Shown here: positions 1 to 11,866 of the stretch, piece after piece
Position numbering within the stretch: position 1 is the first letter of the stretch
Layout: every line of letters starts with the position of its first letter
Source: Anthonomus grandis grandis
Taxonomy: Eukaryota > Arthropoda > Insecta > Coleoptera > Curculionidae
DNA: 64,000 nt
Assembly: GCF_022605725.1 (NCBI RefSeq)
Contig: NC_065553.1
Coordinates: forward strand, 9,734,001-9,798,000
Direction: 5' to 3'
Made by a program: the position numbers and the translations under genes
The notes under the pieces: model-generated
Told to the model about the DNA's origin: nothing
What the model saw: only the letters and a program-made list of their open reading frames with translations
Databases searched by the model: none

Positions 1-313
1 TCTAATATGGCGCCCATAAGAAAAAATATATAAAAATGCCATCATGTAGCACGAAAAAGTGGCAATGCAAAAGTATTTTAAAATCGGATAAGAAAAAAAA
101 AGAGAAAGAAAAAAAAATCCAGAAAAAAATAAAATCGATTTTTCAAAATTCGGATTTTTTCGAATATCTCCGCAACCATTCGAAATTTTTAATTTTTTGG
201 AAATGCATATTATTAAGTTAAAAAATTGTCAATTTTGCTCCGATTTAACCACTTTCCATTTCTTATAGGTTCCGATATCCTCATGTTGAGGGTCGACTTT
301 GAAACACCCTGTA
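1..313. mobile_element. Right end of a Tc1/mariner-type non-autonomous element (partial)
   Basis: The segment ends with ACACCCTGTA (304-313), the inverted form of the TACAGGGTG start seen on other elements in this window. The inner part is A-rich with long AAAAAGAAA runs, as in many mariner-derived MITEs. The other terminus would lie before base 1, so length and family cannot be settled. The small 61-aa frame at 36-221 is lysine-rich translation of the A-rich tract and is not believed to be coding. Confidence 0.45.
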
Positions 314-2720
314 CAGTATATGTTTTTTAATAAATATTCTGATTTTTTCAACCATTAAAAAATGTCAGTTTTCCGCATATAGTTTGAGTTACAAAGATTA
401 TTCTTTGTTCGAAAAATCCATTACTTTTTCAATTAAAATGACTCAACCCATTAGAAAAGAAGAAAAAATTATATATTTAAAATATTAAAGTGCAGATTTC
501 ATAAAACTCCGAGGCAAGCCGTAATTTTTCCTCCCCTCAGACAAAAATGGAATTAAAAATAAAAAACGATAAAAATGTAAATTACGGGAAAAGAATGAAG
601 AACAAAATGAAAGGCGATGTACGTCATATACATATGTATGCCCGCAATTACAAAGAGCCACTACGTTCTACTACCAGCGAATGAGGCTCTATATTTTTCC
701 GAGTCTATACCCCTGATTACACCTATTGTGTGAAAAATACGAGAAAAATCCTTTTAGAAGTCGGCGCGTCTGGCCTAGAATAAGAGATGGCTAGCTCGGA
801 AGAAATCCCCACCCTTTAGGAGGTTTCTTTTTTGGTCAATTTCTCTCTATTAAATCAAACTGATAGAGATCACGTTTTTTCCGCTAACAGCGAACTAATA
901 TTCAGAGGCACCTGAATGGAATTAAAAATTAAAACTAAGTGATATGAATTCGTTTTAGGTGTTAATGTAAAAATCATGAGACCGTTCCCAATTAAGTTAT
1001 GCCTAATTAAAATTTTTTAACTAAGAGTTAATTGTCTGTAGTGTATTTATTAAAATGTAATTCTTATATATTATTATTTCACTTAAAAATATGGCAAACA
1101 TGGAGATTAGTAAAGGAGTTGCATATAAGTTAATAAATTATTATACTTATGTAGCAAATCATTTACTTCTTTATAGTGTACATACAAATTCCTATGTTTT
1201 AATTTCTTGGATATTCTGCACAATTAAATATCCATGAAGCTTTATTTTTAAAATACTATTTTTATAAAGCCCCATTATGTGTAAAGTGAGTGAATTTATG
1301 TACAAAATCTAATAAAATCCTTTAAAAGATCGCCTAATAATCATTATATTAAAAAAGGAAATTAAAATTACATTTACACTGCTACAAAAAAATAATCTGT
1401 CCATAAATAAAAAATTGGTACGTAAATGTTAGTGAAAGGGTTATTTCCTTCTCGGAATAATTCAAAAATAAACGTTTTTATTAAATTTTGCATTTTGGAA
1501 TTTTACCGGATAGTTATATTGCTTTGTGTAGCTCAATGAGTAATTGGAAATTCATTTTGCATTTTAAAATTTATGTATAATTAAATTCAATTACTGTTTG
1601 TGTATTTAAAGACATTTCGGACAATACGTTTTTGATACTATAAATTATTGATTTACTTAAACACTATGAAACCGCCTGCGATAAAAAACTTGTTTGGATA
1701 TCTAAATATTTTGTCATAAAAGGGAATTTTATAAGAAAATATTGGATTATAATAAACAACCAGTTCCATTAAATTATACATATTTCTAGAGAAATTATAG
1801 CCTGTTCAGTAAACACAATTAGCAGAACGAATCGCAATAAATGATAAAAATAGAAGCATATAGACAAAAACTTTTTGTCATAGTGTTAATGTATGTATAA
1901 TGTAATGTGTAATGTCTCAATATAGAAGATTGCTGTTAATTGATTATCATATGTTACAATATTTTATCAGAGATATTGAAGATCCAAATTTAAATTTTTA
2001 ATAAATTAGACACAACCAAAAAGAGGCTATTTAGTACAAATTTGCCTTTTAAGTAGATAGGATAAAAAATCAGCAAAAACCATAAATAAAACACATTTTT
2101 AAATACGGATTTAGAGGTTTTTGATATAGAAAAGAAATTTCAGATTTTGAAATTTGGAAATACATATTTATGTACAGTTTTCTTATTTACAATTGTAATA
2201 AGAAATCTTATTAAAAAATTGTAAGCATATGCTAATAAACTGCATACGATTCTCAAAACTGCCATTGTCATATTCCTTATATTTACAAAGAAGAGCTTGG
2301 CTGAAATTCTTCAAATAAATTTTCTCCAGCACAAATAATATGCGCATTTTCTATCAAGATGCGACAACTTCCTTATTCCGGTTCTTGTTTTATTTATGTA
2401 TTTTGGAATAGTTAGGTATAGTTATGGTATATATATATATTTTTTTCCCACAGATCGTTAAGTTTTGGAAATAAAATTTAAAAATATAAATAGTTTGAAA
2501 AAAAAGAGATAATATTTTTTAACTATGCTAAACGAAATTATTATTCCAATTATATCGTCCTTACCTTTTCACCGGAAACCCCTTAAAGCTCTCATTGCCA
2601 AGCAATATTAAATTTTAACTTTCCAATATTTCAGCGTGACAATTTTTAATTAAAAAACAGCAAAAGGCAAATCCGTAATTAGTGATTTTTTCCACAAAAT
2701 AAAACTGTAGCTATATCGTC
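314..2720. other. AT-rich non-coding stretch
   Basis: No open frame of useful length, no RNA gene and no transposase or RT motif was recognised. The only compositional change is a slightly CpG-richer patch around 655-830. Around 1523-1545 there is an A-box-like GTAGCTCAATGAGTA, but no B box follows. Confidence 0.6.
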
Positions 2721-2724
2721 ATCC

Positions 2725-3020
2725 TCGACGCTGATGATGCTGCTGGTTCCAATCTCTCACGGAGCGTCAGTTTTAATTTGAATGTTTAAAAAGGTTTTTT
2801 TTATTGCTTCCTTTTCCGTATCTCCCGTTCGAGGAAACTCTTTTAATCCGTGGGTTTTTTTGAAACAGAGGAAACGCTTTCTTTGGCGGTCGTTGACATA
2901 TTCTTTTTTTAGCGGCATCCAGCGAGTAAGCTCGCTTTTAATATCGACTGCTATCTTGCTAAAGGATCTAAATTCACGCTCGTGTAAATTTGTAAAACGT
3001 AACCTTCGTATATTCATTAT
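2725..3020. other. GC-richer island with antiparallel open frames
   Basis: This patch is clearly less AT-rich than its surroundings and is open on both strands: an 86-aa minus frame (2757-3017) and an 88-aa plus frame (2782-3048). The minus frame is the more protein-like (mixed charged and polar, ending TGDTEKEAIKKT...), but I recognise no domain and see no confident splice sites. It could be an exon remnant or a conserved non-coding element. Neither frame should be taken as a gene without transcript evidence. Confidence 0.25.
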
Positions 3021-3049
3021 ACGTGCTTTTAAAAAAAGTCTGTTTTAGA

Positions 3050-3684
3050 TAAATAAAAATATTTGACACATTATTCGACACAAAGTTAATTTATTCTTCT
3101 ACAATTAAGCCATACGAATTATTTTGGATGAAAACTAAGTGCAGAAACTTTGAAACGTGATGGGAAGTAAATATACAAATATAAACTCTGTAAGCCCCTA
3201 TCGCCCCTATTTTTCGGGTTTGGCGAATAGTTAGTTAAGGTCAAGGATCAGAAACACGCCGTTTTTAGTGTCAAAAAACTGTTTAAATTTAAGAATTTTA
3301 GAATTAAAATAAAGTAATACAGTACAATAAAGGGCCTTAAGTCTTCGTTATGGAAGAAAGCCTAATAAAGACCGAAGCGTTGGTCTCGTAAAAACTTAAG
3401 GTCTTAGATTTTTATTTGGCTCCATATTTAACTGAAACCTATGAAATTAAAATTAAAAAAGTGAGTAACTAAAATATTCACATTTTCTTGATAATTCTTG
3501 CTCATTCTTAAATGAACTGATTAATAAATTAAAAAATATGTTTGAAATAATCTTAAACAAATTCTCTGAGATATTATTAAGAGTATCTGGTTAGGTTTAA
3601 AAAGCTACATCTATTAAATTTTGGATCACTACTAACTTGTAAAAGGAATTGATATAACTCTATAATAAATTAAATTTACAAATT
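3050..3684. other. Non-coding stretch with a possible Penelope-like terminal motif
   Basis: Mostly AT-rich, with no gene. At 3350-3390 the plus strand reads GGAAGAAAGCC, a short spacer, then GACCGAAGCGTTGGTCTCG. This resembles the GAAAC-type terminal motif of Penelope-like retroelements, with a changed core. The match is suggestive only. Confidence 0.3.
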
Positions 3685-3829
3685 TTACCTACAAGTATAA
3701 GGCGAAAAATGCATATTAATAAAGGCACTAAAAAGCTAAATTTAAAAAGCGGGTTTTTTTGAAATTGTAAGCTTAAAAAACGAGAAAAAATTGGGAAAAA
3801 AATCCTTTACCATAAATTTTGACCCTAAA
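3685..3829 (+). repeat. Left terminal inverted repeat of the 3685-4565 element
   Basis: Pairs with 4419-4565 over almost its full length with scattered mismatches. The best blocks are CTTAAAAAACGAGA and ATAAATTTTGACCCTAAA. Confidence 0.75.
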
Positions 3830-3830
3830 G

Positions 3831-4094
3831 CGTTCGATAGAACGTGGTGGTCCACAAGTTTGGTCAGGAAGATCACCAGATCCTAATCCACTATATTTCC
3901 ACTTATTCCACTTGAAAACTTTGATTTACTTAGTACCGATTAATACTAAAGAGCAACTACGACAACGCATTATTGACTGTTCCAATCAAATTCATACAAC
4001 CCCAGGGATATTTCACAGGGTACGTAGATCGTGGAGAAGAAGAGCAGATGTCTTCATTGAAATGAATGGTGGTCAAAATGAACATGTATTATGA
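3831..4094 (+). pseudogene. Transposase C-terminus, Tc1/mariner superfamily (truncated)
   Basis: The frame carries ERGGPQVWSGRSPDPNPL, a variant of the RGGP-x-x-W-P-A-R-S-P-D-L-x-P-L-D-F block that precedes the last catalytic residue in this insect transposase group. It continues through TKEQLRQRIIDCSNQI and RVRRSWRRRADVFIEMNGG, the helical C-terminal tail that ends these proteins. Family members are about 300-400 residues; only about 85 remain. The ATG used by the open frame lies at the inner edge of the left TIR and is not a true start. The usual F-L-W-G is altered to HLFHLK, so the piece is inactive. It would have acted in the nucleus, cutting at the TIRs. Confidence 0.8.
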
Positions 4095-4418
4095 ATGAAT
4101 TAAGGTAATTGAATTATTTCGTTTTTTAAATTAATAAGATGTTTTCAAAAACATTAAATTTTAATTTTTTAATTAATTATTTGATAACTATTTTGTTAAT
4201 TTTGCAACTTCATAAGTTTATATTGATTAACCAAGTAGCAACTCGTCAGAGCGAACTTTTGCCTTTTATTTTCTCGAAAACCATCGCTCTAGGCGATTTG
4301 TAACAAGAGTTTCTTTTTTTGTAGGAAAAAATATGTAGTTTTCAAAAAATAAACCCACGTGCAATAAAATAACCTTAAAAACTTATTCACGAAATAATCT
4401 CTACCCTTTCCAATTGAT

Positions 4419-4565
4419 TTAGGGTCAAAATTTATGACAGAGATTTTTTTTCGAAATCTTATCTCGTTTTTTAAGACTACAATTTAAAAAAAAGCTTTTT
4501 AAACTCACCCTTTCAGTGCAACTCTCTTAATATGAATTTTCCACTCTATACTTATAGGAACTTTT
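4419..4565 (-). repeat. Right terminal inverted repeat of the 3685-4565 element
   Basis: Inverted partner of 3685-3829. It starts with TTTAGGGTCAAAATTTATGA and runs through a poly-T block to CTTATAGGAAC. Confidence 0.75.
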
Positions 4566-7500
4566 TTAATTATTTTTAGAACAACTAGCACTCTTTTACT
4601 CACTTTTTTACACCATTTCAATGATAGAACGAGTAGTACTAGAATTAACTTAATTTCTCATTAGAGTAACATATTTCACCTTATTCATAGTGCATCGTCA
4701 GACTTCAGACTTCTGACATTTTATTAAAAATCTTCTATATATTCCTATAATATCGCGTATGATTAAAAAAATATTTTTAATGATAGAAAACAGAAGAAAA
4801 TTAAATTATTCCTGTAGTAGGATAGAGCATGTGAAAATAAAAGTAATACTTCTAGAGCAATGCTTTATGAATATATGAAAAATTATTTTGGAAAATTTTG
4901 GGAATTACTTTAGTATATTTACCTCCTCACTAGTTGAACCTCACGTTGAACCAAGTCATTGACTTACTAGATGTAAGATACCTACCTAAGATATATACCT
5001 ATGATTATGCCTCAACAAACCATAATATTAATGACCCCCATACTATATAGGATATCCAAATGTACTGGGAAACATTAGGACATGCCCAATCTTTAATCAA
5101 AACCAATATTGTCCAAGTGTTTCAAAAATCATATATCTTATACATATATCTTACTGCATTTTATTATTTCTATGGAAATATCGTTTCCATGCGAGTTTCT
5201 GATTGATTGATTGATTTCGAAATTATGGTAACCGTGATCGAACGAAAACTGTTAAGAAACTAAATCTATTAATTTGTTGAGGGAAATTCTATGCGTATTA
5301 TTTTTCTATTAAAAATATTTAGTTTAAATTCTCATAGTATATTCCTCAGGTATATTTAAGACACTATTAAGATTTATTAATGATAAAATATATTAAAACC
5401 AAATACAAGAAAAAGTTTATATAATAGTAAATAGTAATGTAATTTAAATAACTATTTTTCAAGGCCTGTTATAACTGAATTTATCTGATTATTAAAAATT
5501 TATTTATTCTGAATAATTACAAAATGACAAGCATTATACCGAAACAGATAAATCTTAATAGTATTGGGACCGACTCCCAGAGTTCAGATTTTCAGCAATT
5601 TCTTTAAGACAATTTCATTAATCGCTTTCTTTTATATAATTGGATTTTTTGCTGAGATATGGTACCTCGCCACTATTAATCAAACACCTCATAAAAAACA
5701 TGATTGCTCAAACAACTAATCAAGCTTCTCAGCATATTTGATCTGTGAGTTATATTTAAGGGTATCCACTTACCTACTACTGTAAATCTCAACTTATTTA
5801 ACATATTCTGCATAAAGTTTGATATCGTATGAATCATACTCATACAATTTTGTTGAAAAGACTTATTTGTGAAATTAGTAGAATTTTCTAAGCAATTTAG
5901 GCATGTACTAAAAGACACATTTATTGAATGACGATATAGGTTACAAACAAAAAAAATATAACACATTCCCAGAGTCTTCTGTATGAAGGAGAATGAAAAA
6001 AATTTATTATCGACAAAGAAAAATTCTAATGAAGTCCCGGCATATTTAGAAAATAAGTTGATTCGTCACTAAAGTATATTGTTTTATTACGTAAATGGGA
6101 ATTTTCATCAATTTGCTGCCAAATTAATTAATAATTTTCTGTAACTAACTCTATATATAGAAGCAGTAGAAATAAAACTCTGCAAACTTTAGAATAGATA
6201 AAGTTGGATTCATTGCAAAATGTCCCAATACTTTGCTTCAGCATGTTTCAATTACGACTCTTTATTTAGTGTACTTTTCATTACAAACGGATTCCGTATC
6301 TTGAAACTTTAATACCAGTTCTAGTTCATAATTATAACCTATGTTCTTGTCATCCATCCCTCTCATTAAATGCTTTGAGCTATTTCTATTTCTAAAAACT
6401 ATTTCTGTTTCTTCGGCTTTCCTATCCATCATTTTTAACTAGGCGTCAAAATCACAACTTTAACGACAATAATCAATAAGCTTTTAAACGTCTTAAAAAT
6501 GTTTGTTATTGCAGCATTTTTTTGTACCTCAAAATTAAAGAGTAAGGTAAATGCGGCAGATACTAGACTGAAACGAAGTCTGCGAAAAATTTTAAGTATA
6601 TCAAAGTAAGATTAACGAGAGGTGAGGAGGCAATTGACAGAACTATATATTATAAAATTTTTATTAAATGCCACATTCAATTATAAATATGTTTATTTTT
6701 TTAATACGTTTTTAAAGACGGTTGACGTTGACGTTGATTTTGAAATGAAAGAACTGCATAAAATTCTAAAATTATGCAAAATTTCATGCACAAGAAAAAC
6801 TCTTCACATAAAGTATCACTGCATATCATTCACCATCAAAAGCAAACAAACAAACCGGTTTTTTCCAAGAAGAATTGCAAATCGACAAACTCAAGACGTC
6901 AAGCGAAAACTTCACGTTCGCGTCTCCCTATTCATTGAACTTCCAAGAGTTTGAAAAGTTCCGTTCGTGAATCCTTGAAAAGTGCTGACAGGTCGGCTCT
7001 ATTCAATCCGAAAGCTGTGGGAGGAAGGGGATTTGTTTGTTGCTGTGACTACCACGAAGCTGTATAAACGAGCGTAAAAAACATTAATTTATAACTTATT
7101 TATTTACCTTTTGATTTTCAGATGCAACTTTAGAAATAGAAAAAATTTAATGCAATGGAAGGTTACTAGTTTAAGCTATTTGGTCTTTTTAAAAATTAAA
7201 ATTGACTGACTACAAATAGATTTTTGCTAACATATAGCTAAATGAGCTTTTAGAAACACTTTAGTCTATTTATTTTTCTAGTACTATTTATTTTTTAGGT
7301 ATTAAATTTTATAATGCAGTTACAAAATAAAATACGAAGAAATGATCTAGCAATAATATAATCTAGTGGGACATTTAAGCTATTTTCTAATATTTTTATT
7401 ATATTTTTAACCTAAAGCAATTCTAATAAAGAATCGAACCTACGCTGAACAAATAACATTTCACTGGCTGTCCTACGCAAATAATAAACACCCTATGCAA

Positions 7501-8025
7501 ATAATACTATGTCTTGGGCGACAATATTAAAATGTTTTATTTATATTTAAGGAAAAAAAATAGTAAAAATACCTACTGGTTAGTAAACCTTTTTGTAAAC
7601 AAAAAATACGCGGATTTAGTTCAATATATTCTTGGTTTTAAAAGCCAAATAGTGAGCTTGATCTTAAAAAATACTGTGGGTCTTAAGCGCTTCCTTAAGC
7701 TAATAATAATAACAACTTGAACTAAATATATGAATAGTATAGTCTGATAAAACTGAAGTAAAATTCCTTAGCTTAAAATGTTTTCAAAAAGAATTATATT
7801 TAATTATAGAGTAGGGCTATAGTTAGTCATTAGAGGTACCTATAGAGCCCTAGTTTTAAGTTTAATTTATCAGAATGTAATTCAATATTCATAGTCGCCA
7901 TATCTTAATTTTATATTGTGCCATATAGGCATATAGAGTTAAATTTATGATATAAACGCGTGGTAAAAATATAAAAAAAAGTACTCTGATGTAAGCCCTA
8001 TATACATAGAGGATATATACACATA
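4566..8025. other. Non-coding stretch; GC-richer island at about 6870-7070
   Basis: Mostly AT-rich with no recognised gene. A 96-aa minus frame (5676-5966) and a 110-aa plus frame (6622-6954) match nothing I know and have AT-driven composition. A short (TGAT)n run lies at about 5200-5215. The island at 6870-7070 is CpG-richer and contains TTCCGTTCG and GACAGGTCGG, a pair that recurs at 10986-11035. Confidence 0.45.
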
Positions 8026-8946
8026 TACAGGGTGGTCCAGTTTAAACGTCATTAATTTTAATACGTGATAGAGAATTTAAAAAAAATAGACTTTCATTAT
8101 AAAATTTTTCTCAGAAATGTTTAATAACAAAGATACAGGGTGTTAAAGTTAAGAATAATTAATTGTTTATTTATCATAACTTTTAAACTACCAACTCAAT
8201 GTTAATTAAATTTTGCATGCAGATTATTGTAGTAAATTTTCAACTACCGATGAAAACAATTAAGAAAAAAATTGCCAGTGGCGTAACATACGGAGGGATT
8301 TGGTCCTTTTTTGTCTCGAATCTGCGAGGTGATGAAATATTTTTTTAATAGAATTCAACTGTTAGATTCACTATTTAATTTGGAAAAAAAAACGTTACTC
8401 TTGCAAAATTATGATTTAAGGCACTGTTTTTAAAATATCTTAGTTTAATTGTACAGAAACGCCAGTTAAAATGCTGCAAAAACTAAAAAAAAAGAAAATT
8501 AGGCTTGAATCTTAAATTAAACCTGTCAAATGAAATAATGGTTTAAGGTAACTTTTGATCATCTTTTATATTTAACTTTTTTACAAATCCAAGCCTGATT
8601 TCCTTTTTTACACATTTTTGAAACATTTTAGCAGGTATTTCTAAACAATTAAAGTAAGATATTTTAAAAATAATGCATTAAATCATAATTTTTCCAAAGT
8701 AACTTTTTTTTCAAATTAAATGGAGAAGCTAATAGTTGACTTTTTATAAAAAAATATTTTATCACTTCGCAGATTTGAGACAAAAAAGGACCAAGTCCCT
8801 CCGTATGTTCCGCCACTGGCGATTTTTTTTACAATTGACTTCGTCAGTAATTGACAATTTAACTACAATAATCTGCATCCGAAACTTAATTAAAATTGAG
8901 CTGATAGAAGTTATGATAAATGACCTTTGAACTAGACCACCCTGTA
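8026..8946. mobile_element. Large foldback / MITE element of Tc1/mariner type
   Basis: The element begins TACAGGGTGGTC and ends with the inverted GACCACCCTGTA, with TA on both outer sides (8024-8025 and 8947-8948), which fits the TA target duplication of Tc1/mariner elements. Almost the entire length is inverted repeat: about 8180-8530 pairs with about 8560-8925, including GCCAGTGGCG near the arm starts and TTATGATTTAA deep inside. The left arm carries about 120 extra bases (about 8056-8177), including an internal ACAGGGTGTTAAAG. No transposase is encoded; the 64-aa frame at 8736-8930 is arm sequence. As RNA it could fold into a very long hairpin. Confidence 0.85.
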
Positions 8947-9131
8947 TACATGTTCGTTATGATTAATAGCATATGGCAGTTATCACAAGAGTTAAATCAT
9001 GTTCATGTTCATTCCCTAAATCTTTACTATACTTTTTGGTTAGATAAACATTTTAATGTTATAGTGTAACTAAACTGCAGTATGAGGTGGTATAGACCTC
9101 ATTCTGCATTATATTCGGATATAGGATATAT

Positions 9132-9176
9132 TGCATTATTGGTTATAAAAATACACATTTCATAACCAATAATGCA
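9132..9176. repeat. Perfect 15-bp inverted repeat
   Basis: TGCATTATTGGTTAT (9132-9146) is followed 15 bases later by its exact complement ATAACCAATAATGCA (9162-9176). It may be a tiny palindromic MITE remnant or simply a stem-loop. Confidence 0.6.
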
Positions 9177-9321
9177 TAAGCCTAATGGACAACTTCAGAT
9201 TGACAAATTTGAACTTATGCACTAAATTTTGAGAAAAATAAACTGTGTAAGTGCTGTCTTCTGTACGCCCATGACAGCTGGCATGAAGTTTATCGATTTT
9301 TCTTTGTGACAGATAGTATAT

Positions 9322-9678
9322 TGTAACGATATTATAAACACCAATAAACCAGCTGATTCTTCATTATTATGGAATTATACAAGTAATAGACCAGACGACA
9401 TCTAAAAGTTTAAGCGAGAATTTTCCGGAACACCGTTCTGCCGAGTATATAAGGAACCGCATCGCCGATAGTAGTCAGATGTCAGTTCAGTGTTCAGTTC
9501 AGTTCAAAGTTAAGCTTGGAATACTGGTGCTGAATTTAAAAAGTAATTCAATACAATAAAAATAAATATCTCTAGTAGTCGTGAGTAATTGTGTTTTCGT
9601 AGTGAACTGTATAAATCAAGTAGTTGACTATTTTAATTTTTTTTAAATTGACACCTAAAGAACGCGAAAAACGCTACA
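9322..9678 (+). mobile_element. Solo LTR of an LTR retrotransposon (copy 1)
   Basis: It begins TGTAAC and ends GCTACA, so it has the TG...CA form of an LTR, about 357 bp. It matches two minus-strand copies at 55984-56273 and 63622-63906 over the promoter (CCGAGTATATAAG), the TCAGTTCAGTG stretch, the AATAAATATCTCTA block and the AACGCGAAAAACGCTACA end. No primer-binding site or gag/pol reading frame follows at 9679, so this is a recombined solo LTR. It has an apparent poly(A) signal (AATAAA near 9555) downstream of the promoter, as an R region would. A Ty3/gypsy origin is likely but not proven. Confidence 0.75.
9446..9486 (+). promoter_or_regulatory. LTR core promoter: TATA box and TCAG initiator
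   Basis: TATATAAG at 9446-9453 is followed about 30 bases later by TCAGATGTCAGTTCAG. TCAGT is the arthropod initiator consensus, and the TATA-to-initiator spacing is normal. The same arrangement is kept in the copy at 63622-63906, and the TATA box also in the copy at 55984-56273. Confidence 0.65.
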
Positions 9679-9904
9679 CTATCTATAATTTTAGATTTCT
9701 AAAATTTAGTATCAGGCCTGTTTAGAGTTATAGAATCCGTAAGCTAAAAGATTATCTTGCTATTATTTAAACCAGTTATTGCTAGAGTATAACAATAAAG
9801 AAGTTCTTAAAAATGCTAAAAAACTCAACATTTATAACCAATTTTACCGTTTACCATTTATATATTTTATAACTGACTACCGGAAATGACAGACTTCGAT
9901 TTTA

Positions 9905-9928
9905 CTTCTTCTTCTTCTTCTTCTTCTT
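9905..9928. repeat. (CTT)8 microsatellite
   Basis: Eight CTT units, followed by a looser pyrimidine tract to about 9940. Confidence 0.9.
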
Positions 9929-9964
9929 TTCCTTCTTTTTCCCATCGTTTCACCGAACAACAAT

Positions 9965-10290
9965 AATCCAAATGCACGTACTACGTCGCATCGAATACAG
10001 ATTCGCATACCCTATTGGCATATTATTAACATGGACGGCCTATACAACGGAGCATAGAGCACGGAGATATATGCATTCACGTGACTCTCGTCTGGAACGG
10101 ATGTGTCTCCGTGAATTAATATCCTGCATTTTGTGGTATGGAATACGGCGAATGGACTGCCGGAAATGCCGCAGATGGCTTCATGGACGCCTTCTCTCTG
10201 TATTCTGTGCCTCTGCTATACTGCATGGATTTATTTTGATGGGGTTTGTCCGATAATGGTGTCGATGACTCTTAAGCTGAACTATATTAA
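9965..10290 (+). other. GC-rich island with an unassigned 94-aa frame
   Basis: This is one of the most GC- and CpG-rich patches in the window. The plus frame 9972-10256 encodes 94 residues rich in R, C, L and I (MHVLRRIEYRF...GFILMGFVR), overlapped by a second frame at 10133-10336. I recognise no domain. The arginine-rich composition is what CpG-rich DNA gives by chance. There is no clear splice site or poly(A) context that would make it an exon. A conserved regulatory element or first exon of an unseen gene are both possible. Confidence 0.3.
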
Positions 10291-10339
10291 GAAAAATCGA
10301 TTACTGTGTCATCGGTTTAATATGTTATTGCTCTAATGT

Positions 10340-11866
10340 GATTGCACTATTGCAAAAATTCAAGTTTGCTTAATAACCGGTGACGATATTAGCAGTGTTA
10401 AAAATTATAATTCATATACAAACTTAATTTCCTTTTTCAATATGTTTTCACGGCAGATGTTTTTAGGTTTTTGATAACTGATATTAACTTAACATTTTAC
10501 CTGTTCTAGAACTAAAATTTTATATAAAATATGTAACCTTAAAGATTCTTCATCATTTTATTTTACAATATTGTAATTCAATAGATAACACTACATTCCG
10601 AACAGGCACCAGGTATTTTAAGACTACAAACAAACAAAATGTAGCCTTAATATTATCCTTAAAAAGGCACAAAAGCTCATTAAACATAACTTAAGATTAA
10701 TTTAACATACTCGATGGTTTGGATAGGTCTCATTTGGTACTCGACCTTCCCTGTCAAAACGATTCACGTATTCAAAGGAAATCTTAAGGAAGTTTGGTAC
10801 GCAATAATAATACTGCAAAAAACTTGTTTGTTTTTCTCGACAAAAAAAAACAAAACCCTATTTTTGTGTTTCTCGACAAAGATTTTTCTGAAACTCTTAT
10901 TCGAGTCGCTCTAATCTGCTAATAACGGTAAAATCCGGAATTTTTTCCGCGAGGCCTGTCAGAAAAATTTTCAGTCGGCAACGAACGTTCCGTTCGGTGA
11001 AGGCGTGAAATTGGATTGCTCTTTGGACAGGTCGGTCTCATCATTCCAGAAAATACGAAGATGACACGACAAAAACACATGATGAAATTTCGTGTATTTG
11101 TTGGTGTAGACATGTTTTAATTGATACCAGTTATAAGTTAAAAAAATATTAGAAATACAAATTTTAATATATAAATAGAAGATATATAATTATCGAATTA
11201 ACCAACTGTTTTCTTAAAACAGTTATTATACATTTTCCATACCAGGTGTCGCAATTTAATCCATAGTTTAATATAGGTAGTCTGAAAATATAAAAAAGTT
11301 GTTTTGTACATTTTTTGCTACGCATTTTTTGAAAATGGTTGTTTTTTTGTGTAGGGTATGTTCTCATAAATAAAAAATATTATTCCTATATTAATCTTTT
11401 TGATACTTCGCACTAAAGTGAGTCAATAAATCTAAAAATGGCAAAATATTGAGTTTGAAATAATCCAACACTTTAAGAAACAATTTTATGATAATTTGGA
11501 AGTATAAGTTTTCAGGTCCATGAATCGGATAATTCTTTGATAATGTACAGTTTCTTATACAAAACCTATAATATCTACATTGCCGATTTTGCATTTATTA
11601 TGATTTCTTTTGTATATATGTCAACTTATTCACTTTTGGATTTAATTAAGATTTCTTATAATAATTTGTGTTTTTTCTGCAAGTTTTGATCATTTTTCAA
11701 ATTATTTTCTAATAAATTTATGTTCAACATTTTATTTTTAAATGTAATCATGTATTTTCTTGGCTATTTTATAGACGATTTTTTCCTTTTTGTAGCCCGA
11801 ATTTTCTCAATCTTACATCTCTGAAGAATTCTATTTTTAAATTACTAATCTATTTTTATCTTCAAG
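10340..11866. other. Non-coding stretch; small GC-richer island at 10920-11110
   Basis: AT-rich without a gene. The island at 10920-11110 contains TTCCGTTCG and GACAGGTCGG, also found as a pair near 6963-7000. The 64-aa minus frame there (10919-11113) is unrecognised. Confidence 0.45.

Larger units (their letters stand above)
3685..4565 (+). mobile_element. Mariner-like element with long TIRs, internally deleted
   Basis: Two inverted arms of about 145 bp (3685-3829 and 4419-4565) flank the C-terminal piece of a transposase. The arms share long blocks, such as ATAAATTTTGACCCTAAA on the inner edge of the left arm and its complement on the inner edge of the right arm. The whole unit is only about 0.88 kb, far shorter than an autonomous mariner/Tc1-type element. 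Most of the transposase, including the N-terminal DNA-binding part and the first catalytic aspartate region, has been lost. Target-site duplication is not clear. It is a non-autonomous derivative that could once have been moved in trans. Confidence 0.75.

Noticed and set aside
36..221. 61-aa lysine-rich frame
   Set aside because: Translation of an A-rich tract inside a mobile element end.
1523..1560. tRNA-like A box GTAGCTCAATGAGTA
   Set aside because: No B box or acceptor stem follows at the right distance.
7431..7510. B-box-like GGTTCGATTC on the minus strand
   Set aside because: No cloverleaf or convincing A box; likely chance.
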